DNA from: Blumeriella jaapii
Lineage: Eukaryota; Ascomycota; Leotiomycetes; Helotiales; Drepanopezizaceae
NCBI GenBank assembly: GCA_009599575.1
Contig: VWND01000030.1
Span: 124,001-188,000 of the forward strand
Direction of reading: 5' to 3'
Length of the DNA: 64,000 bases
Positions 44,090 to 57,139 of the stretch are shown here, piece after piece. The position numbers and the translations under genes were made by a program. The notes under the pieces are model-generated. The model was not told where the DNA came from. It worked only from the letters and a program-made list of their open reading frames with translations, and did not search any database. Position 1 is the first letter of the stretch; every line of letters starts with the position of its first letter.

Positions 44090-44832
44090 AAACCATTTTA
44101 ACCAGTTATTAGCGAATTCGAAAAACTTATTACCGGCCGATTTTCCAGCTTATTACTTGGCAGCCGATTTATAAAAAAACGATTTAATAACCTAGCAATC
44201 GGAACTCAATTTTTGCCAAAAAAAAAAAAGATTTTATACAAAGTCTTACGCAACCGGGAAAAAGCTATAGCTTTCGATTTCACCGAAATAGGCCAATTTA
44301 ATTTTGACGTTACGTCCTATATCGATATCAAAACCGTATCCTACGAAGCCTGGTAAAAAAAAACTTTTTTAATTCCTAAAGCCTTTCAGGATAAAATAGT
44401 CGAAATGCTAAAAAAACGAATTAAGCAAAAAATCTTCGAATTTTGCTACGGCCTATACAAAAACAAATAGTTTATCGTTGCGAAAAAAAAAAAAAACATT
44501 TACAAATTTATTATCGCAATCGTCGAAATAAACAAAATAACGATACGAAACGCTAACGTGCCATTTAACGTCGATTAATTTTCGAACGAATTCGCAGAAT
44601 TAATAATCGCTTTCTTTTTCGATCTGTTTTCCGGCTACGATTATTTAATGCTTGATCCACGATCTCGAAATATAACAGCAATTTAAATTTTAATCGGTTT
44701 ATTACGTATAACCAGAATACTTATGGAAGCCATTAATTCAGTCGTCCAATTCGTAAAAATCGTATACAAGGTTTTTATGATTTGTATTTCTGACATTGCT
44801 CTGCTTTACGTTAACGACGTCGGAATGAAAGG
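44090..44832 (+). pseudogene. Gypsy-2 reverse transcriptase, N-terminal part
   Basis: Recognisable fungal gypsy RT: RFSSLLLGSRFIKKRFNNLA, MLKKRIKQKIFEFCYG, FFFDLFSGYDYLMLDPRSRN, SVVQFVKIVYKVFMIC and ALLYVNDVGMKG. The catalytic Y/F-V-D-D reads Y-V-N-D (AAC at 44813-44815), a G-to-A change that would abolish activity. The copia element is inserted a few codons later. Confidence 0.85.
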
Positions 44833-45134
44833 TGTCGTGCATAGCCGAATAGTCGGTAGGAACCCTTACCGGAGGCTGGGACGAATGAATTGTATACAGT
44901 AAGTTGTTATTTGTATTGTTTTAAATCTGACTGGCGAGCTTTCCGCAGAAGACGGAAGGTTCGGGCTCGCTTAGTCAGTCGCTCGGAAAAACTAGTCTCC
45001 GAAAAGGCTCGTTATCACGTGATTACGAGCCTTTTTGAGTTTCAGAAATATTTAACTATTAAAAGCGTACAAAAAGAATGAATCTGGAACAAAAGAAATA
45101 AAAGGAAATAAAAGAATGTAAATATAGCGCAACA
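44833..45134 (-). repeat. Copia-outer LTR (left)
   Basis: 302 bp, TGTCGTGCATAGCC...GCGCAACA on plus. Contains the palindrome GGCTCGT..CACGTG..ACGAGCC at 45006-45031 with an E-box core CACGTG at 45016-45021. Confidence 0.93.
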
Positions 45135-48100
45135 CACTCTTTAGCTGATTGCTAATTCGGCGATTAGCTATTTTCAAAGCGCGAAAAAATCTTTTTATCG
45201 TTCGAATACGGCCGTAACGCGATATTGCAATATTTATATAACTTGTTTATATTTTTTGTCGTTGCGAAGCGTGAATAAAGCTAATTCAGCTTAAATAAGC
45301 GTTTCGTCGCTTTTGAAAACCTTAATTTTTTTATTTTCTTACCAGTCTTTTAATAAATTCAGGCTTTACTATTTTAATTAAAAATATCGATATAGCTTTT
45401 TCCATATTCAAAAAAGGTCGTTCGCGTAGTTCTACGCGACAAATTGGTTTAGCTTCTCGGATTTCCAATTTTCGGCGCTTGCGCAATCGGAGTTTTGCGA
45501 AATCTATTTTGCGCAATCAATCGGCCTTTTCGGCCAATTCGTTTTTTTTTTGACTTTTTCGAAAAAAGCGACCTTTTCGATATTTCGTTTTTGGACGGTT
45601 TTTTTCGGAAATCTATATTTGCCCGGCTTCGAAAATGCCGATATGGCGCTTAGAAGTAGAGGAAACGCTGTTTGGCGGTAAAAAAGCTATTAGCGCTGGT
45701 TTCGATTCTGATGGCATTTCCGAAAAAAAAGGACAGAACATTGGCGCCTTTGAAAAAAGAGCGGCCGGAAATTACTAGAACGAAAAGATTGAAAATAAAA
45801 ATAACGACGATAGTCGTTTTCTAAAACGCGCTCGCACCGAAATCAAAAAGCCTGCTATTCCTAAGCTTTCCAATTTTATTTTTTGTATAACTTATATTAC
45901 TCGCGAAGCAATTAAAAATCTAAATTACGATTGCTTATCGAACTTGGCTAAAGCTCGTTGCTATCGATGCTACGCAATCAGCACGTCGTACATTTCGGCC
46001 GACGCGAACGTTTTAATTGCGTAGTTTTCCGTTTTCAAAGCTCGGATTAATAAAATTATTAAAGCGATTAGTTTTATCGAAAAACTTTATCGTTTTTGCT
46101 GATCGATTCCTAAAATATAACGGTTATTTTTTATCTTACGGTTAAAGCGGTTTTAAAAATGCAAAAAAGTAAGTTTCCAAATCGGTCGTAATTTAAAAGC
46201 AAAACTAATAAACATAAAACGTATTATTAACGCGAAGCTCGCCGCGGTTCGTAGGGTCCTTCAGACTTCTGCTTTTCGAATGGAAACTTTTACGCCTGCT
46301 TTACGTACTAGCGGAATAAAGCTTGGCTACGATCTACCAGAAAATGCTTTCGTTTTTAAAAATTCAGAAAGAAATTTCGCGGCGATCTTTTTGTCAAACG
46401 TTTTTGATTCTCAGCCTGATAGAGCTTCGCAAAAAGAAAAAAATGTTTCGGCTATATAGCCGGCGGCAGCCGTTTTTAAAAAAGCTATCGAAGGGTTTAT
46501 TTTAGATTTGATTATCGCGGAGCGTCGTGCGCGGATTATTATTTTGGCGGATTATATTTTTAACTTTTTGCAAGGCTAAGCGGTTTGGTTTTTGAATTTC
46601 TGGGTTTGCTTAGAAAATGGTTTTTGCTGTATTTTAAGTTTTAATAAAAGTTTATTTAAATAAATGTACGCTTGCAAAATACAAGCTTTTCAGCTCGATT
46701 AATCGAGCTTTTCGATAAGGCTTCGAAAATCCCGTAGATTAAGAAGTTTAACGAAACTTTCGTGCTTTTATCGGGTCAGATTTTTAATAAAACCGTTTGC
46801 GTATATTTTATTTATTAGAAAATATATGATTTTAAACTTTTTATTTTGATATTTTTAGCGAATTTATATATTGCTTATATCGACGTGGCGAAGCTTTATA
46901 AAAATTTTTTTTTTGTCTTTTACGATTAATTTAATCGTTTGCTAATTATCGCAATATACGTTTTATTTAGAAATAACGTCGAGTCGAAACTTTTTGAAAA
47001 AACGTTGGAATGCTATTATTTCTTTTACGATCGCTACATAAGCAAGTAGCTCCGCTTTAATAGAAAAAATGGTGATTATGTTCTGTCGTATAGCCTTTTA
47101 CAAAATAGCATTTCCGAAAAAAAAAAAAATATACCTCTAAAATAATTTTCGAATTTTTAGGTCGTCGGCGAAAAAGGCGTCGGTTGAAACTATCAATTGG
47201 TTCTTCCGCTTTTCCCGACTGTAAACGATTCTTAAAAACTTCGTTTTATAAAAATATCGAAGCGTTTAATTGGCTGCCTCGAAATATTAAAAACTTAGAT
47301 TGATAAAAAAGTAAAAAAGCTAAAAAGCTGCGAAAGTTACGTCGGGTCGAAACATAATAGCCGTATACAAAATTAAACCGATCTTTTTTTAATACTTTTT
47401 GATTTGCGAAGGCGTGGCTACGCCTGGGTTTTAATAAATTCGCAAATTAGAAAAAGCGTGCTTGAAAAGCGCTTTTTACATGCATTAAACTTCGTAACGA
47501 TTTTTTCGATATACGAATCGTGGAGCAGAAAGATTTTTTTTTTTTATTTGTTTCGTAAAATACGGATTTCGAAAAAATAGTCCAGATCTTTTATGCTTAT
47601 AAGCTCGTAAGCTTTTTTCAGATCGAAAATAATTTCGTCGGCTTTTAACGAATGGGAGGCGTGGTATAAAACTTAAATATCGTCGACGTAGAACGCTACG
47701 TATACGCTTCGCATCTCGTTAACGAATATATAAGGCTTTTCGTTTATTGGTTCGAGCTTTAGCTTTTTTAAAATATTGGCAAATTCGCCGTATTATAAAA
47801 CTGGAAAGTTTTTCAATTTATATAAAGCTTGGTCTAGCTGTATTATTATATCTGATTATTTAAATCCATCAGGCAGATGGCACGTAATTAGCTTATTCCT
47901 GGAATTTCGTTTTGCATTAACGAAAGCATTAATCATATCGAATTGCTTGATTTCCAGATCGAAATGGGCCGCCAGCGTTATAACCGTTCGGAAAAAACGG
48001 ACTGCGAATATAGCTGCGTATATAAAAAAGATTGAAACTTTATTTTAAAAGTTTTTCCTCACAACTAGTTTCGATCTGCACCGCTGCAATTCGCTTAAGC

Positions 48101-49231
48101 TGTTCGTTTTGTATATAAAAACTTATTTAAATAAAATAGGTTTTATAGTTTTATTTCTTTTAACAATTCTCCAGCACTTTCTGGTTTTTAAGTTTTTAAT
48201 TTCGGTTTTTGCTTTTTTTCTGAATTGCTTTCCTATTTGGTGGTTTTTCAATTCGTTTCAGTTTTTTAAAACCTTCGGAAAATTGTTCCGATATTGTTTT
48301 TGATCGAAAAGTTAAATGTTTCTTACCGATTTTCCTTTTATCGAAGCCGCTATTATTGCGTGGATAGCCTGAAGATCTTTTCCATTTATCTAAATCGGCT
48401 CGTTTATTTAAAACGTATAAACGAATTCGTCGATCTGTTGTTTAATAAATAAAACCATTAATTAAAAAATTTCGTATACCGTGGCGTATACTTTCGGTTT
48501 ATTCGGCCAATGTAAAATAAAATCTGTACGATTTCGTTTGGCAGTTTTTGAAATCAGCTGCTTTCCATCGCTTATCGGAAACTTCGATTTGTTTTTTTTA
48601 CTTTTTTTAAATAATACTTTTTTTTCAGTAATTAGCCTTGGAAAAGCTTCCAAAAACAATCGTTCAGATGGCTGCTTTATTTTAAATCGATTTGGCGCCT
48701 GATTTGCCGGACGATAGCTTTTAATTATAATTTAAAAGGTTGAATTGCGCGCTCCCTCGTATAGAGCTATTTTTATATCCGCGCCGAAAGATTTTTTAAA
48801 GCTTTGCTCCGTTTTATTCTATTTTGCAATAATAAGCTTTGCTAGTTTGTTATTTTTTTTTAAACTTTTATAACTTTCTGACGCTTTTATCGCGTCGGTC
48901 AAAATGTTTCGAATATGCTTTATATATTCCCGACTAATAATTAGTTTTAAAAATTAAAATTGGTCGGTAATAGCTTTGTCGAAAAAGCTTTTATAAAAGA
49001 TTATTACTTCCGAGCTCTGGACGTTTAAATCGACCGTAAAAAAAGGCTCGATCACTTCGATTTTTATTAAATCTTTCACTCCCGAGGATTTGGCTTTATT
49101 TTCTGGGATATTTAAATCCATTGATATTGAAATGTTTTTTTTCTTCACCGTAGGCCTTGGAAATTTATTAGAAAGGCCTGAAATAGATTCTGGTTTTAAT
49201 AGCGGCTCCGGTGGAAAAAGACTTTTATTTC
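45135..49231 (-). pseudogene. Copia-outer, 3' half: RNase H, RT and downstream region
   Basis: Reverse complement of the inner copy from its pol linker to its 3' end, with dense C-to-T/G-to-A changes. Recognisable on minus: MDLNIPENKAKSSGVKDLIKIE (49148-48954), KQLISKTAKRNRTDFILHWP (near 48560) and the RT equivalent around 47500-48000. The plus strand here corresponds to the antisense accessory frame of the inner copy (for example SEFCEIYF.. near 45490-45510 and ADMALRSRGNAVWR near 45640). No intact gene. Confidence 0.8.
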
Positions 49232-49531
49232 TGTTGCGCTATATTTACATTCCTTTATTATCTTTCATTTCTTTTGTTCCAGATTCATTCTTCCTGTACG
49301 CTTTTAGTAGTTAGATATTCCTGGAGCTCGGAAAGGCTCGTAGTCACGTGATAACGAGCCTCCTCGGAGACTAGTTTTTCCGAGACTGACTAAGCGAGCC
49401 CGAACCTTCCGTCTTCTGCGGAAAGCTCGCCAATCAGACTTAGAACAATACAAGTAATATCTTACTGCATACAATTCATCCGTTCCAGCCTCCGGTAAGG
49501 GTTCCTACCGACTATTCAGCTATGCACGACA
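49232..49531 (+). repeat. Copia-inner 5' LTR
   Basis: 300 bp, TGTTGCGCTATATTTAC...GCACGACA. Same palindromic E-box block near 49330-49360. Confidence 0.93.
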
Positions 49532-49812
49532 GTTATAAGCCCCGGAGCCAATCAATAAGCTTTTTCTGCAATGCATACGCTAAGAGACTCGTTGGGAGCC
49601 TTCACCGGTCAATCCATTCGAATTGTCAAAAGATATTCGTAGAAGGTTATACTTTGCAGAGTTTTCCTCACTTAGCAAAAGGCCACGAATCGATAAAAGG
49701 CCATTGAGAATACGGAAAGCACCAATTCTTCGATCTCCTCAACCTACAAACCTCATTTTCATCTTTCTACTCTTTTCAACCAAATTAATCGACCCTCCAC
49801 AACGAAAACAAC

Positions 49813-52800
49813 ATGTCGGCCCCCACGAAAAAGGAGGTTTTCCTCCACGACCCAAAATCGTAGATCTCCTGATTGAGAGCGTACAAATTTCACCGATCAG
49901 GGATTCTTCCCCTCGATTACACCGATCCTGACCTTCCATTTCGCTCTCTTATTAATAAACGACCACAAAAACAGTCGCCTTACCAGTTTATCGATCAAAG
50001 GAACAAAAAGCGCCAAGCAGACTACGATCGAGAATGCGCCGAATACAACGGCATGACCGAAGCAGAAAGGGCCGCCGTTACGATTGGTAACCCCTCCGAC
50101 AGACCTCGACCAGCCAATCTGACCTTCGACGACTTAAAAAATAAAATCGATCACCTTTCGAAAAACCATTCAAAAGAGCTCAAGAAATGGCAGGAATACG
50201 TTACTGCCTACCAGAAGTTGCTCGACTGGGTCTTTTTAACTGTAAAAACCAGTTTAATAAACTCTGCAATTGCCTAATCGGAGATTAACGCTACCAATAA
50301 TAAAAAAGCGTACGCCACTTTCCACACTAACCTGCAGAAAGATTTTTTAATAAATGGGAGTATACGTAAGGTCAAGGATCCACACCATGAAAAGAAACAA
50401 AAGTCATTCCAGACACTCGTTCGTATTCTGAAAAAGGATATTGCCCCTGCATACTTTTCCGTGATTAGCTTCGTCAGATCTGACTACAAGAACACTTTCC
50501 GCAAGGCGTACAGCGGAAAGGTAAATGTCACCGAATAAGTGAAGAAATGGCAGACCGCCTACAAAGCAGCTGTCGAATACAAGATTTCTGATATAAATGG
50601 CCGCCACGCTGCCACCGATTTTTTCGACGCAGTCGCCGCACACATCAATCCATAGTAGGCGAACGGCAAAAAAGCTGAGTATCTGAAAAACGAATTTGCC
50701 GGCCTCCCTATAAAAAAGATTCCAATCGAACTGAGCTTTATAATCTTTTCTCTTAAGAACAACCGAAGATTCGACAATTCAGGCCGAAAGATCGGAGTTT
50801 TCGCCACTTCCCTTCTCGATTCTGAAAACAACGATACTTCGAAAGGTCGTAGAGAAAAAAGAGGAAAAAGCAAAAAGGAAGGAGGGAAAAGGTATAACTG
50901 CCCATGCGACACTCCCAAAGAGCGCCATTTCTATCCCCCAACCGATTATAGAAAGCTTTTGTACGCAATGGATGATCGTCGTAAAGAAAAGACTCTTCCC
51001 AACCCCCCAAACAGGCAGAAAATCGCTGAAATGCGAAAAAAGCTGTCCTCCAATCACAAGGAGGCCCTGAAGGCTCTAAATGAAAAAGGTATCCAAATGG
51101 TCGCAATCAACAAAATCCTTGGAATCCCAACAACCAAACCAAAACAGATTCCAAAGTCAACCTCCAAAAACGACCAAAAGAAGTCCTCTACCGCAACTTT
51201 CTGTCTTCCTTACCCTGATGCGATCAAGAAGCATTTCGGAATCAACGTTCTGACTCTGAAGCCAAATCAATATCACCCTTTGAACAAAAGCACCCTTCTT
51301 GACAACTGCTCTAAAACTCATTTGATGAACGACAAAGACCTTTTCATCGAAGGGTCCTACAAAAAAAATTAATAACCCCACCAACAGCGTCTATACAGGC
51401 ACACAAAGTCTTTCAATCGTCGGGAAAAAGAGTCGACTGATAAAAAAGGCCCTTCGCAAAAAAAAAATAAAAAGCCCTGAAATATGGTTTTTAACAACGT
51501 GGCGTTCGTTCCAGACTTCACCACCAATATTATTTCCGCTAGTCTTTTGGCTAAAAAGGGTTACTGGTTCCAAAGGTCAAACAATACTCTTCGTTCTAAA
51601 AGCCCTGAAAGCTCCATTTTGAAACGTCAATATCAGACGATCGCCGATCTCTGTGTATTTGAATACATCAAGGTCAACTGCTTTTTTTGTTCGCACTCTC
51701 CACGTGACAATTTAAACTTTTTAAAACGTGATTCGCCCGGCCTAATAATTTATACAATCCCGAAACGTCGTACGCGCCATAAGTTCAAAAAAAACAGCGT
51801 GTTTACGTACGATCGGAATAACGATACGCGCTTATAGCACCTTCGTTCGGGCCATTTGGATAAAAACGCGCTCGAAAAGCTGGTCGAAAACACTCGTGGA
51901 ATAAAAATCAAAGGCTTAATCAAAGTGAAGTGCGAAAAGTGTGCTGTTACGCATTCAAAGCAAATGATTTTAAGAGCAACATCAAAGAATAAGTCTTCCA
52001 GGCCTTTCTTTCGCATCGGCTGGGACTTTTACAACTATCCCAAAAGTCGTAGAAAAGCTTACAACGGCTCGACGTAAATGTTCCTAATAAAAGACGAATA
52101 CAGTGGAAAGATTTGGGCCTTCGCCACCAGAACGAAAAGTATGAAGGTCGTTCTGGACCGTCTCCAAACGTTCGACGCATAGGTGAAACGCCAATACAAC
52201 CTTTCCATCTGCAAAATTCGATAAGATAACGAATCGTCGGTAATTCCAAGGCAAGAAAACACCACTTCGGAATATCAGAAATAAGCGGAGCGCGAAAGTA
52301 TCGATTTGGAGTTGATTCTACCCTACGTGCACCAGCCAAATAGCTCGATCGAACGAGCAAGAAAGGAAGTAATTAAGCGTTCGATAAAAATAAGAATTGG
52401 GGCGGGACTTCCAACCTCCCTTTGGCCCGAAACGATAAAAGCAGCAGCGCATTTGTATAATATATCGCCGCTTGCGAAAAAACAATTCAAATCTCTAAAT
52501 AAAGTTCTGCACAGCTGATTCAGGCAATATTTCCGGTACTACGACCTTGCCATTATAAAAGCGCGTACGGCCGATCTCAGACCAGACTGGAGCAAAGTTT
52601 ATGCGTACGGAGCTCGTGCGTACCCAATAATAAAGAATCGGAAGGCCACAAAACACAAAAGAAAATTTAAAGTCCTTCCGAAGAAACACATCGGATATTT
52701 GATTGGATATAGCGCTTCCAACATTTACAAAATCTGGATGCCCTAGCTAATACGTGTAATTACGAGCCGAAACGTAATGTTTAACGAGTCCAAGTTCTAC

Positions 52801-55567
52801 TCCTCGAAAGCTGAAAGTCCAAGTCCCATAACTAGACTAAAACTTCAAAAGACCGTGGAGTTTATCGAAAACGCGGAGGACGAAGGAGCTTAGGACGCTG
52901 AGTATCAGACACTAGCGGGCGGTCTCAGTGGCGGCGCAGACCAGCAAAACTCGGTGTGCTAAAAGGGGGGTGATACAAAGGAAAAGCCATTATCACAAAA
53001 CGAGCAACTTCCAGACTCTACAAAAAAAAATGAAGATTCTTTTCCACCGGAGCCGCCATCAGGACCAGGACCGATTTCAGACCCCTCTGATGGACCTCCA
53101 AGGCCTACGATGAAGAAGGAGGACATTTTAATACCAATGGATTTAAACATCCCAAAGGAAGCCAAATCCTCGGAGGTGGAAAACCCAATAAAGATCGAGG
53201 CGATCGAGCCTCTCTCTACGGTCGATTCAAACGTCCAAAGCTCGGGAGTAATGGTCCTCTATAAAAGCCCTCTCGACAAAGCTACTACCGACCAATCTCA
53301 ATCTTCAGGACTAGTTATCAGTCGGGAGTATGCAAAGCATATCCGAAACACTCTGACCGACGCGATAAAAACGTCAGAAGATTATAAAGGTCCAAGAAAA
53401 AGTAACAGACTAGCAAAGCTTATTACTGCAAGACAGGATAAAGCAGAGCAAAGCTCCAGAAGATCCTCCGGCGCGGGCATAGAAATAGCTCTATACGAAA
53501 AAGCGCGCAATTCAACCCCTCAAGTTATAATTAAAAACCATCGCCCGGCAAATCAGGCGCCAGATCGACTTAGAATAAAGCAGCCATCTGAACGCTTGCT
53601 CTTGGAAGCTCCTCCAAAGCTGATTACTGAAAAGAAGGCACCATTCAAAAGAAGTAGAAAAAACAAATCGAAGTTTCCGATAAGCGATAGAAAGCAGCTG
53701 ATTCCAAAAACTGCCAAACGAAATCGTACAGACTCCATTTTACACTGGCCGGATAAACCGGAAGTGTACGCCACGGTATGCGAAATCTTTCAATTAATAG
53801 CTCCATCCATCAAACAACAGATCGACGAATTCGTTTACACGTTTTGGACAAACGAGCCGATTCAAATGGATAGAAAAAACCTCCAGGCTGTTCACGCAGT
53901 AGTGGCGGCTTCGATGGAAGGAAAATCGGTAAAAAACATTCAATCTTCCGACCAAAAACAACATCGGAACAACCTTCCGAAAGCTCTAAGAAACTGAAAC
54001 GAGTTGAAAAACCACCAGATAGGAGAGCAATTTAGAAAAGGAGCAAGAACCGAGATTAAGAATTTAAAAACCAAAAAGTGCTGAAGGATTGTCAAAAGAA
54101 ATAAAACCATAAAGCTTATTCCACTCAAATAAGTCTTCATATACAAAACAAACAACTCAGGCGAATTGCAGCGGGTGCAAATCGAAACTAGTCGTGAGGG
54201 AAAACCTACAAAACGAAGCTTCAATCTTTTCTACATACGCAGCTATATTCGCAGCCCGTTCTTTCCGAACGGTTATAACGCTGGCGGTCTATTTCGACCT
54301 GGAAGTCAAGCAATTCGATATGATCAATGCTTTCGTTAATGCAAAACGAGACTCCAAGAATAAGCCAATTACGTGCCATCTGCCTGATGGATTCAAACAA
54401 CCAAATATAGTGGTACAGCTAGACCGAGCTTTGTATGGGTTGAAGGACTCTCCAGCCTTATGGTATGGCGAATTCGCCAACACTTTAAGAAAGCTGAAGC
54501 TCGAACCAATAGGCGAGAAGCCTTATATATTCGCCAACGAGGTGCGGAGCGTATACGTGGCGTTCTACGTCGACGATATTCAAGTTTTATACCACGCTTT
54601 CCACTCGTCAAAAGCCGACGAAATCATTTTCGGTCTGAAAAGGGCCTACGAGCTTACAAGTATGGGAGATCTGAACTACTTTCTCGGAGTCCGTATCCTA
54701 CGAAACAGACAAAAAAAGAAAGTCTCCCTGCTCCACGATTCGTATATCGAAAAGATCGCTACGAAGTTTAATGCATGCAAAGAGCGCTTTCCAAGCACGC
54801 CTTTCCCAACCTGCGAATTTGTTAAAAACCCAGGCGTAGCCACGCTTCCGCAAATCAAAAAGTATCAAGAAAAGGTCGGTTCAATTTTATACACGGCCAT
54901 CATGCTTCGACCCGACGTGGCCTTCGCAGCTTTTCAGCTTTTTTACTTTCTTATCAACCCAAGTCTCTAACATCTCGAGGCAGCCAATTGAACGCTTCGA
55001 TATCTTTATGAAACGAGGTTCCTAGGGATCGTCTACAGTCGAAAAGAGCGAGAAAACCAATTGATAGTCTCCACCGACGCCTTTTTCGCCGACGACTTAG
55101 AAACTCGGAAATCTTCTCAGGGGTATATCTTTTTTCTTTTCGGAGGTGCCATTTTGTGAAAGACTGTACGACAAAACACAGTCACCACTTTTTTCACTAA
55201 AGCGGAGCTACTTGCTTATATGGCGACCGTAAAAAAAATAATAGCACTTCAACGTTTTTTCAAGAAGCTTCGACTCGACGTTGTTCCTGAGTGAAACGTA
55301 TATTGCGACAACCAGCAAACGATCAGACTGATCGTAGAGGATAAAAAGAAAATATCCACGAAGCTCCGCCACGTCGATATAAGTAATATGTGGATTCGCC
55401 AGAAGTACCAAAATGAGAAGTTTAAAATCACATACCTCCCAACAGATAAAATGCACGCAGACGGTCTTACCAAGAATCTGACCCGACAAAAGCACGAGAG
55501 TTTCGTCAAACTCCTCAACTTACGGGATTCTCGGAGCTTTGTCGAAAAGCTCGACCAATCGAGCTGA
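49813..55567 (+). pseudogene. Copia-inner Gag-Pol (gag, integrase, RT, RNase H), disrupted
   Basis: ATG at 49813 opens MSAPTKKEVFLHDPKS, and one frame then runs to about 54173 with scattered TAG/TAA/TGA stops. Gag part 49813-51300 (long Lys-rich helices). Integrase about 51830-52730, with HLRSGHL...CEKCAVTHSKQM zinc-binding and WDFYNYP..., DEYSGKIWAFATRTKSMKVV and PYVHQPNSSIERARKEVIKR. Variable linker 52740-54000 (Pro/Ser/Lys-rich). RT 54190-54930 with FDMINAFVNA, LPDGFKQPNIVVQLDRALYG and catalytic YVDDIQVLY near 54566. RNase H 54960-55567 with VSTDAFFADDLETRKSSQGY and the tail MHADGLTKNLTRQKH. RT-RNase H is in another frame: the inner copy has GGG at 54173-54175 where the outer copy has GG, a one-base insertion. 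Hence non-autonomous now. Confidence 0.88.
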
Positions 55568-55695
55568 AAAGCTTGCACTTTGCAGGTGTACACTTATTTA
55601 AACAAACTTTCATTAAAACTTAAAACATAGCAAAAACCATTCTCCAAGCAAAGGAAATCCGAACCTTCCGCAAACCCAGAAACCCAAAACCAAAC

Positions 55696-56882
55696 CGCTC
55701 AGCCTTGCAAAAGGTCAAAAATATGACCCGCCAAAACAACAACCCGCGCCCGACGCTCCGCGACAGTCAGGCCTGAAATAAACCCTCCGATAGGCCTTCT
55801 AAGAACAGCTGCCGCCGGCTGTGCAGCCGGAGCATTTCCTTCCCCTTGCGGAGCTCCACCAGGCTGAGGACCAGGGACGTTTAGCAAAGGGTCGCCGCGA
55901 AATTCCCTCCTGGACCTCCAGGAACGGGAGCATTTTCTGGTGGGTCGTGGCCAGGCCCCATCCCGCCAGCACGTGAAGCAGGCGTAAGAGTCTCCATTCG
56001 AGGAGCAGGAGGCTGAGGAACCCCACGGGCCGCGGCGAGCTTCGCGTTAATAATACGCTTTGTGGTTATTAGTTTTGCTCTTGAGTTACGATCGACTTGG
56101 AAGCTTACTTTTTTGCACTTTCAAAGCCGCTTTGACCGTGGAGTAAAAAATAACCGTCATATTCTAAAAATCGATCAGCAGGGACGACAGAGTTTTTCGA
56201 TAAAACTGACCGCTTCAATAACCTTGTTAACCCGAGCTTTGAGAACGGAAGACCACGCAGCCAAAACGTTCGCGTCGGCCGGAATGCACGACGTGCTGGT
56301 TGCGTGGCACCGACAGCAACGAGCTCCAGCCAAGTTCGACAGGCAATCGTAGTTTAAATTTCCAGTTGCTCCGCGAGCAACACAGGTCACACAAAGAGTA
56401 AGGTTGGGAGGCCCAGAAATAGCAGGCTTCCTGGCCCCAGTACGAGCGCGTTTTGAAAGACGACCATCGTCGTCATCCCCACCTCCAATCCCTTCGCCCT
56501 AATAACCTCCGGGCGCTTCTTTTCCAGAGGCGCCAGTGTTCTGCCCTCCCTCCCCGGAAATGCCACCAGAACCGAAACCACCGCCAATAGCTCCTCCACC
56601 GCTAGCAGCGTTTCCCCCACCTCCAGGCGCCACATCGGCATCCTCGAGGCCAGGCAAGTATAGATCTCCGAAAAAACCGTCCAAAAACGAAACATCGAAA
56701 GGGTCGCCCTTTTCGAAAGGGTCAAAAAGAGAAGAATTGGCCGAAAAGGCCGGCTGATTGCGCAAAATGAACTCTGCAAAACTTCGATTACGCAAGCGCC
56801 GAAAACTGGGAATCCGAGGAGCTGGGCCAACTGGTCGCGTAGAGCCACGCGGACGACCTCTTTTGGATGTGGAAAAGGCCAT
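55696..56882 (-). pseudogene. Copia antisense accessory gene with Cys-rich (zinc-ribbon-like) motif
   Basis: Convergent to pol, between pol and the 3' LTR. ATG at 56882 opens MAFSTSKRGRPRGSTRPVGP, followed by FRRLRNRSFAEFILRNQPAF, a Gly-rich stretch (GGGGNAASGGGAIGGGFGSG), KRARTGARKP and then a Cys cluster: C-x2-C with LTLCVTCVARG, then C-x11-C-x2-C-x7-C ending ATSTSCIPAD. The frame is broken by TAG at 56499-56501 and TGA at 56175-56177. A further frame ends FISGLTVAERRARVVVLAGH...LLQG (55887-55699), which looks like the true C-terminus after an indel. The pattern resembles Cys-rich proteins I associate with fungal retroelements, but I cannot name a family. The outer copy retains it as decayed plus-strand sequence at about 45390-46570. 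Confidence 0.55.
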
Positions 56883-57139
56883 ATCGATATTTCTGATCAA
56901 AATAGTGAAGCCTGAATCCATTAAAAAACTAATAGGAAGATAAAGAAATTGAGGTTTTCAAAAGCGACGAAACTCTTATTTAAGCTGAATTGGCCTTATT
57001 TACGCTCCACAACGATAAAGAATATGAACAAGCCATATAAATATTGCAATATCGCGTTACGGCCGCATTCGGACGACAAAAAGACCTTCCCGCGCTTTGA
57101 AAATAGCTGATCACCGGATTGGCAATCAGCTAGAAGGTG

